Assembly: GCA_009760855.2 (NCBI GenBank)
Contig: WPIO01000103.1
Location: forward strand, 1,382,001 to 1,446,000
DNA length: 64,000 bases
Source of the DNA: Cristatella mucedo
Taxonomy: Eukaryota; Bryozoa; Phylactolaemata; Cristatellidae
Reading direction: 5' to 3'
Below, piece by piece: positions 24,164-64,000 of the stretch (the first letter of the stretch is position 1; each line of letters starts with the position of its first letter). The position numbers and the translations under genes are program-made. The notes below the pieces were generated by a model, which saw only the letters and a program-made list of their open reading frames with translations, made no database searches and was not told the DNA's origin.

Positions 24164-25330
24164 GATGGCGTCCACACAAGCCGAAACCGGAGCAGAAAGT
24201 AGGTCACTGCAGCGCTAGCGGGGGTCACACGACGCGGCTGGCAATTCGCAATTAAATCGCGCTTAGTCAGCGGATACCGCCCTATTGCTGTGCATAATGA
24301 GCTGATGCACAACTCGCCCGTTGGTCAGGCAGAGCGGTGTGAGTCCGTCTGGAGCGGAACGACGTTGCGACGAGGTCAACCCTACAGTAAAACGCATTCA
24401 AAGCAAAGCCGGGTACTTTAAAAATATTATTGCACCTGTTGCCTGTGTCTGCGGCTTCTACTGCTGTAATTAGCGAAGCACCTTGACACTAACGTACATG
24501 CCTCACCAGTGGCCAATAGTTAAGCCGTCGATGCAGCGCAGCTTCAGGCCTCTAAAGCATGTTATATTTCTTGTCGTCTGCTGTGATTCACCAAGCTCTC
24601 GTATATGTACGCGTTGAGAGTAATAAAGATAAAGTCTCGTTTACCACTCACGTTCGCCCGCTTTTGTCTCCGCGAGACTCAACAAGAAATGCCGCCGCCG
24701 GAGCCACTGTTATACAACACACCAACCCCGGAAGCAGAGTCTTATGGGAAAATGGCTATTTTGTTTTCATGTTTGGCATACGAGATTAGAAAAGCACGTT
24801 TTTGCCTAAAGACAGGAATTGTTTGAAAGTTGTGACCTAGCGTTACAAGTCAGGATTCAAAAATACTTACGACAACTGCTTTGTGCAATCACATGTACGA
24901 ACCAAAGTTATTTTAAAGCTAATTTTTAAATTTCAATATGATTAAAAAACCTGCTGTGTCAACCATTCAGTGAGATTCCTCTACACTCAGCAGACCCCGG
25001 ATAATCTGGCTTTGCTTCGAGCTCCCGCAACCGTAAGCTATTTCAAGCTTTTGAGTCATCTCAAGGTCATGCAGTTAAGAGGATATAAATATATCTGTCT
25101 TCTCTGCAGCTGAATTAACTAATATCGATCCTTTACATCGAATTGTTTTCAGAGCGCATCGAACCCTAGGGCGCGACCGGAGGTACGTCGGCCACCGCCA
25201 ACCGGAGTTCCTGAAAGGTAGTTACAGCGATCCTAATTCCCCACTTGTTCGGTCGGCCGCAGCAGCCGTCTGTGTCCACGTAGCGTGAAACCTAAGGTTT
25301 ACTCGTCCTCTGCCCACTGCATGCATCGCT
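24164..25330. other. Upstream region of the golgin gene
   Basis: No gene recognised. The last 80-150 bp before the ATG at 25,331 are GC-rich and probably contain the golgin 5' UTR and promoter, but I see no clear TATA or initiator. Confidence 0.35.
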
Positions 25331-43050
<17,720 letters not shown>

Positions 43051-45185
43051 TTTCGCTGGCAGCCACCGAAATCTACTCTGCTTTTATGCTTGCTTTCTTG
43101 CTGCCGAATGCCTGGGTTCAACTCCGAGGCCGGCCGAGGCTGGTTCGCTGCTTGCTACAAGTAGAAGCTTGGTGATGGTCAACGAGGATAGGCTGGCGTT
43201 TTTTCTTTCGACCTGCTAGTGCTTCCCGCCATCCCACTCCACGCCTTTTTTACATTCACTCTAGCTCTGCCATCGTCGTCACCAGCAACGCCTGGGCTCC
43301 GCCCCCTCACACCTAGCGGCGATGCCTCGCCCGCCGATGGGCGCTGCCGGCTTGTGGTGGCTGTGGTCGGGCTGAAGGCGCGACTGGCCGCAGCTGCAGC
43401 TGAGCGAGAGCTGAATCTTTCAGCTCTCGCTCAGCTTCCTTTCGCCGCCCGACGAGACACTGGCGCTGGCGCCGTTCGAATTTCCCCACTGCCCTGGCTG
43501 CTTCGAGCTCGAACCTCCAGCTGCTGGAGTCGGTGGCTCTGCCACTCTGCTTAGGCTCCAAGAAGAAAGGATTCCCATCATTGCAAAGCATAAAGGCGAA
43601 ATGCTTGGTTAGGGGCGAGGCGTTCGAAAAGTGGGACCGGCAGCAGAGGCAGCAAGCGTCGATTGAATCCCGAAAGTGAAAAATGGCAGGCAGCCAACAG
43701 AGCCGGACGCTGCGCGTGCGTGGGCATAGTACCGCCGGCAAGGAAGTCTGGCTGGGCGGTCTGCATGCAGCTAAGGGTCAGCAATGCAGAAAACGCCGGC
43801 GATGGCCTCCACTTCACTGACCCCAGCGGTGTCTTGTGTGTGTGAGGATGGGTGCCTTTCCAAGTGAAGGCCCTCGATTCTAAGCCACTTCGTAGCTTGC
43901 TTTAGTAGCCCGGTGCTAGTGCGCGTCGTCCGCTTGTGCATGTCGCCTCGGTGCTGCACCGCATCTCACGTCACATGACTGTCTGCACATGCCGGCATCC
44001 GCACTACGGCTCGTCGTATTTTCCTTCAGAGCTCCTGGCTATCGTTCTCCAAATGAAGTGGCCACACATGTTTCCTGGTTGATGCCGCTGCTCGGTTCGG
44101 CGGAGGCGGTTCGGCGGCGGCGGCCAGGTCCCAACGTTCCTCCGCCCATACGTATGAATTGTGCCTACGTTCACGCCCATGGCGACCATCTGTCGACAGA
44201 CACCCATCTGGCGGCATCGTGGACAGACAACTGTGCTTCACCGCCCTACAGACAACTGACAGGACAAATTGGATAGACAGCTGACAAGCTATGCTTTATC
44301 GCCGGACAGCTGCCTGTTTCGGCAGACGATATGTCTCGTCCGGCTTTGGCCGGTCTCGGCTGGCTCACTGACCATTCCATTGTTTGCACTGCCCGGCCCA
44401 CACCTTCCCCTCCCGAGCTCGTGAAGTAACTCGCCTTAGGCAGAGGCACCCGTAGTCAGTCAGTCAGTCACTGCAGCAGCAGCGGTGCTGCAAGCCAGTG
44501 CTGCTGCACGAGCTGCTTCGCACTGCTAGCCATTGCACCGCTCGGTGGCCGACCGGTCAATATGGCCGACCGGCCCAGCTTGAGGAGTCGGGTGGAGCGG
44601 TCTCACCTGTGCGACCAGCAGCAGCAGCAGCTGTCTGCAGAATGAGCCGCGCATCATTGTCGCAGCAAACCGTCTGACCAAGACCATCACGTCTTCTGCG
44701 GCGCATATTTAAGTGCTTTTCCTTATTTATACTGGCTCGCCGCTTCTGCTGCTGCCGTCGTCGGTGCTACTTGTTGGAGGCTGGCAACAGGAAGCCGAGG
44801 GCGCGGCTGCCTCGCCGCAGGCAGCTAGCTGCAATGTTATTGCGTAGGCGAGCAGCCGTGTCGACTGCAAAGGCGCTTGCAATATGGTTGCCAAGAGTGA
44901 GTGGCGAGCGATACTGCTACTGGTTCTTTTTTGTTTGTAATCCGGCCACTCTTCGTCAGCTTCTGTTGTGCGTGCGTGCGCCTTAACGCACCCGGTACTA
45001 GCAACCAATAGAGTTCTATTAGTGTTGCATGTGCGCAAGTCACGTGTTCGAGACGGACTGCCCGGTGCCCGGCACGGTTGGCTGCTTGGTGGTTACGAAT
45101 CGGGACATGATGCTGCAGCAGGGACATGCCGGCCGGCCGCTCCTGCTGCTGCAACAGCGCGGCATCTTCTGCTGCTTGTGCCGAG
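43051..45185. other. Golgin 3' flank; no other gene recognised
   Basis: GC-rich, likely golgin last intron and/or 3' UTR. Contains a 17-bp-arm hairpin at 43,398-43,436 and CAG-rich patches near 44,470 and 44,620. I could not place a terminal exon with confidence. Confidence 0.35.
43398..43436. repeat. Perfect inverted repeat, 17-bp arms and 5-nt loop
   Basis: Arm AGCTGAGCGAGAGCTGA at 43,398-43,414, loop 43,415-43,419, exact reverse complement at 43,420-43,436. About 350 nt after the golgin stop, so it may be in its 3' UTR or last intron. Confidence 0.88.
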
Positions 45186-45186
45186 C

Positions 45187-45325
45187 TGGTTTGGTCCAGC
45201 GGTCGAGGTGCTCGCCCCGGGCACCAAGGTCGTGGACTCGAGCCCTGAGGCACAAGTGAAGCGCCTGAATAGAGATTTAGTTCTCTTGGGGCGCTATACA
45301 AATGAATTTTATTTATTTATTTATA
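45187..45325 (+). mobile_element. SINE-A copy, well preserved
   Basis: Box A TGGTCCAGCGGTCGAGGTG, box-B-like GGTCGTGGACTCGAGCCCT, body GAGGCACAAGTGAAGCGCC, tail TGAATAGAGATTTAGTTCTC and TTGGGGCGCTATACAAATGA, ending in (TTTA)n. One of the clearest copies for defining the family. Confidence 0.9.
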
Positions 45326-45989
45326 TTCTGCCCTCCATCGGCCACGTGCCACCGTAGTGCGTTAGCTGTGCACGTGCTCCTGGTGCAAAATAGTACCGCA
45401 GCGTCTGCACATTATCATCGCAGACGGATGATGGTGCGCCAGCCTTGAACTGCAGCAGAAGCTCGACCTTAAGTGCTCCCGGGGCAGCAGGCCACTAGCA
45501 GTCGGACAGCGAGTTCGTGCTTGCAACAGCATGTCCCGGTTGGCTTCTTAGAGCTGCGGCCCCTCGAGCTTAGTCTGAATCTGGAGACGAAGACGAAGAA
45601 AGAAAAAGGCCAGACAGAAAGCTCTGTGTGCTTGCCGCAGGGCAGCCCAGTGCTGGAGCCATTAGCGTCTGAAGGGCGATGGTCCAGTGGCCGCGTATTG
45701 TTGTGGTGCAGATTTGCATCTTTCAGGAGATGCGGGTTCACCGATGCACACGCTCAAGCTGAAGCTTGTGGGAGGGAAGCAGCCCGACGGTTGGCATTAA
45801 AGTTTCTGCTGTCACTGTAACCACTTAGTGGCCTTGAGGTTTGGGTTGGAGAGTCCACTAGTTGCCTGATTTCTTGGGCTATCTATCAAGGTCACATAAA
45901 CACGTACCTGGTTTCAATTCATCTTTACTTATGGTGCAGTGTTTTCCCTAATCCCTGATGCCAATAATAAGCAGAAAATGGCAATCGTT
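45326..45989. other. No gene recognised
   Basis: Holds ATTAAA at 45,796-45,801 followed by GT-rich sequence, a possible poly(A) site of the golgin gene. Nothing else recognised. Confidence 0.3.
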
Positions 45990-46044
45990 CCACGGAAACT
46001 GCTTTTGAGGGCAGGACGAGGATATTTTGAAAATCTTCGGTTTT

Positions 46045-46580
46045 ATGGCAACGTTTTTGCCATATGTAATGGATCGATTTCAAGGTTTTGTAGCTCGCTT
46101 TTACGTCACTTCATTCTTTGGCTCCAGCCTATCTCTCAGATGTACTCCCCCACCAGGCCAAGCATCGTACCACCCGCTTTTCGGAATCCAACAATCTAGA
46201 AATACCTCGTACAAACCTCACATCATTTGAAGACCGTGCATTTAGCTCGTATGCTCCCAAAGCCTGGAACTCACTCCCGACTTGCGTCAGAACATCCCCT
46301 GACTTGACCACATTTAAAAAGAACTTAAAAACCCCCATTTAGGACAGCATTTAGTGGGTCTCTGTGATTCGTATGCTTGCTGACACTGCAAGCTGCAACT
46401 AACCACATTTGCATGCTGACCCTGTGCATGCCAACCCTAACCATGTTATTCATGTTGTTTGCTTATCAAGTATGATATTACTCACCATTCAATTGCATTT
46501 CCCTTTGCAGCAAATGTAAAGCGCCTAGAAAGAGATTGAGTTCTCTGAGGGCGCTTTATCAAGTGCATTATTATTATTAT
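46045..46580 (+). mobile_element. L2-type LINE fragment, C-terminal end and 3' UTR
   Basis: MAPAYLSDVLPHQAKHRTTR and SYAPKAWNSLPTCVRTSPDL are intact over 46,118-46,342, followed by the full 3' UTR, hairpin and ATTATTATTAT tail. Confidence 0.9.
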
Positions 46581-46581
46581 A

Positions 46582-46790
46582 TAGGCAGCAGATAGGTTAG
46601 AGGTGGCATGCACACATTTGTCAACATGTAAAAACAGTAGCAGCATAGACAGTGTCAGCACGCATAAGCACACACACGACGAATCACAAGGACCGACTAA
46701 ATGCTGTTTTAAACAGGTATGCACTAAGCTGCCTTTTGAGAGTCAAGTCAGCGTATGCCGTGACGTCAGTCGGGACATTCACTCGATATA
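46582..46790 (-). mobile_element. LINE 3' UTR fragment, opposite strand
   Basis: Directly abuts the plus-strand copy. Minus strand reads GTCGACTGACGTCACGGCAT-like sequence, then CGGTCCTTGTGATTCGTCGT, TGCGTGCTGACACTGTCTAT. Tail to tail with the copy at 46,045-46,580. Confidence 0.7.
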
Positions 46791-48457
46791 CCAAGGCTCA
46801 GCAAGTTGGGATACAAGTCACACGGTGCAGAAATCCGGTAATTTTTTATTTGTAGATATGCTGCTTCCGATTTACATCGGGGTTAGTCATGGTTTGCATA
46901 ACAGGTTTTTATGTGAGTCATCAGAACTACCGATTCATTTCTAACATGATTATCTTGTGAAAGGTAGCCTAAACAAATATTCGATTGCCGGACTAATTTT
47001 ATATAAGTATTTTCTTGATATTCTGCCTTAAGATGGACAGGGAGTTATTTGAAATAGATGTGACCAGAACAGCACTGGTATGAGAATGTAGTTTTTTTTC
47101 TTGCATACTATCATTAACCTGTTCAAAAGCCAAGCTTCCATCCTGTGCTATAATCTGGAGAATGTTTTCTCGGAGAGAATGTGAACTCTCAGAGAGAGAG
47201 AGAGAGAGAATAGGGTCCGGGTCCCCCATGGAAACCATCCTAAATACCGTACACTGCTAATCTGGGTACACCTCTAATCTGAAACAGCAGTACTTCAAGG
47301 CATGCACAGCTACCTACTTCCAGCTTTAAATCGACATTCGTCATTTAGATCACAGCCAAAGCCTAACAAGGGGAGATCGGACAAGCCTCGGTTGCCGAGC
47401 ATGTTTTACTACCGAACAAACTGGTCATGGCCAACTGTCAAGGTTGAGCTAAGAAATAATAATAATGCCGTGATGTAGCACCCTCAGAGAACTCCAAGCT
47501 CTTTCTAGACACTTTACATTTACTGCAAAAGTACGATCGAATGGTTAGTGGTAGCATGCTCAATAAACAACCAGAAGCAGCATAACTCTTGACAGGCAAA
47601 TGCTTCCTATAAGAGCTGAGCATGCATATTGCAACATCACAACTTGTGTGGCATGTTATATTTATGAAAAAAGATGATCACAATAGTTATCTACTAAGCT
47701 TAAGATGCTGATACTGTACTACCATTATCGATAAAAAATACATTCATCTAGGCACAAAAATACCGCCAGTATCCGCGATGACCAATTTCCACACTATCAT
47801 ATGATACATAAACAATACAACCCCATTGGTAGGAGAAAAGACCAAAGAAGACAGTCCTAGCAGCTCAGCAACCGACACAACGACGGCTCTGGCACAATAC
47901 AAATTCAATTCCGAGCTAATACATCTAGTTTCATCACAACCTACAAAACAATGCTTTTTGACAAGCACGTTCAACAACACAGCACTGCATCATTGTCTCG
48001 CTCAGCACAAGCACCATTAGGTATCTGGCAGGCACCTGCCTTGGCCAATTGTCAGTGCCGACAAACGGGGCACGCGTGCTGGTGATATTACACCAGTTAC
48101 CCCGACCTTGGCCGATTCTTGAGCCATTCGAGCAACATCTGACGAAAATCAGCATGGGGCTTTGCAATGCCTCTTCAGGTGCCGGCCCTGGGTAGTCACT
48201 GTCTTCGTTCCAAAGCAGCCCTATCACTAGCATCCGGGGACGAGATCGGCAAAAAAAAGGACGCTTCTGTCAGGCCACCACATTAAAGCCATATACAGCA
48301 GTCGCCTGTCACAAAGACGAGCCATACTGAGCAGCTGCTATACGACCCGGTCCGGAAGCACGAAGGGTGCTGCACGATGCTTGCGGGCACGGGGGCAGCG
48401 ATGGTGGGCATGCAGGCACCATCGCGCAGGCAGGGCAAGGCATCGCTGCTGTTACCT
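46791..48457. other. 3' flank of the AF9/ENL-like gene with a LINE tail
   Basis: No gene recognised. A minus-strand LINE 3' tail is at about 47,455-47,560 (AATAATAATAATGCCGTGAT, CCTCAGAGAACTCCAAGCTC). The AF9/ENL-like 3' UTR should begin at 48,457 going down; I found no clear minus-strand AATAAA within 700 bp. Confidence 0.4.
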
Positions 48458-63814
<15,357 letters not shown>

Positions 63815-64000
63815 CTGTAAAAGCAAAGACCGCATGTGTCTCGAGCGCATCGCCGGACCCATGCGTACGGGTTACGGACGGTGGGCTCAATTCGAGGCTG
63901 CTTGCCGAGCAGCCTAACCAAAGCAGCCGCTCTGATTGACTAAGCAGCAACGGCCCAAACATCAAAGGCACAGCAGCCAAGCAGCAGGTGAGTAAATAGC
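63815..64000. other. Intron upstream of the YEATS exon
   Basis: Non-coding sequence upstream of the acceptor at 63,815. The preceding exon, with the first half of YEATS, is outside the window. Confidence 0.7.

Overview
This is a 64-kb piece of nuclear DNA from an animal. The evidence is spliced genes with GT-AG introns, three metazoan protein families, L2-type LINEs, tRNA-derived SINEs and long di- and trinucleotide microsatellites. Coding exons are very GC-rich (Ala/Arg/Glu-heavy, third positions mostly G or C) and the DNA between genes is more balanced. The lineage cannot be fixed from this window. The single-exon RASL10 gene and mostly short introns suggest an invertebrate, but this is inference.

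Layout. (1) 265-2311: a single-exon Ras-like GTPase of the RASL10 subfamily on +, with a TATA-like element and an AATAAA signal. (2) 2.3-25.3 kb: no recognisable cellular gene; it holds decayed L2-type LINE copies (about 5.6-6.4, 8.2-9.97, 10.2-11.0, 14.4-15.2, 17.4-18.5 minus, 22.2-22.8 kb), SINEs, tandem repeats and long (GA)n/(CT)n tracts. (3) 25,331 to about 43,050 on +: a golgin-245 (GOLGA4-like) gene of at least 15 exons, about 2,200 codons, with a MFKKLKQ N-terminus, about 2,000 residues of coiled coil and a C-terminal GRIP domain. Splice phases agree at nearly every junction; the exon 1 end and the stretch 40,457-41,942 are unresolved. (4) 43-48.4 kb: golgin 3' flank plus SINE and LINE fragments. 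(5) 48,458 to beyond 64,000 on minus: an AF9/ENL (MLLT3/MLLT1) homologue. Part of its YEATS domain is at 63.6-63.8 kb, a Ser/Lys/Ala-rich middle at 50.9-54.1 kb, and the ANC1-homology domain ends at 48,458. Its first coding exon is outside the window. Its 9.5-kb intron (54.1-63.6 kb) carries a nested pile of LINEs and SINEs.

The three genes are not an operon or pathway. RASL10 is a predicted membrane-anchored GTPase, golgin-245 is a trans-Golgi tether recruited by Arl1, and AF9/ENL is a chromatin reader in transcription elongation complexes.

The strongest unusual signals are: an uninterrupted 154-unit CAG/CTG tract in an AF9/ENL-like intron, 73 nt after a splice donor and oriented as CUG in the pre-mRNA; a second, 28-unit CTG tract of the same sense polarity in a golgin intron; a bias for intronic microsatellites to be pyrimidine-rich on the sense strand in both genes; and an L2-type LINE and tRNA-derived SINE that share a 3' hairpin tail.
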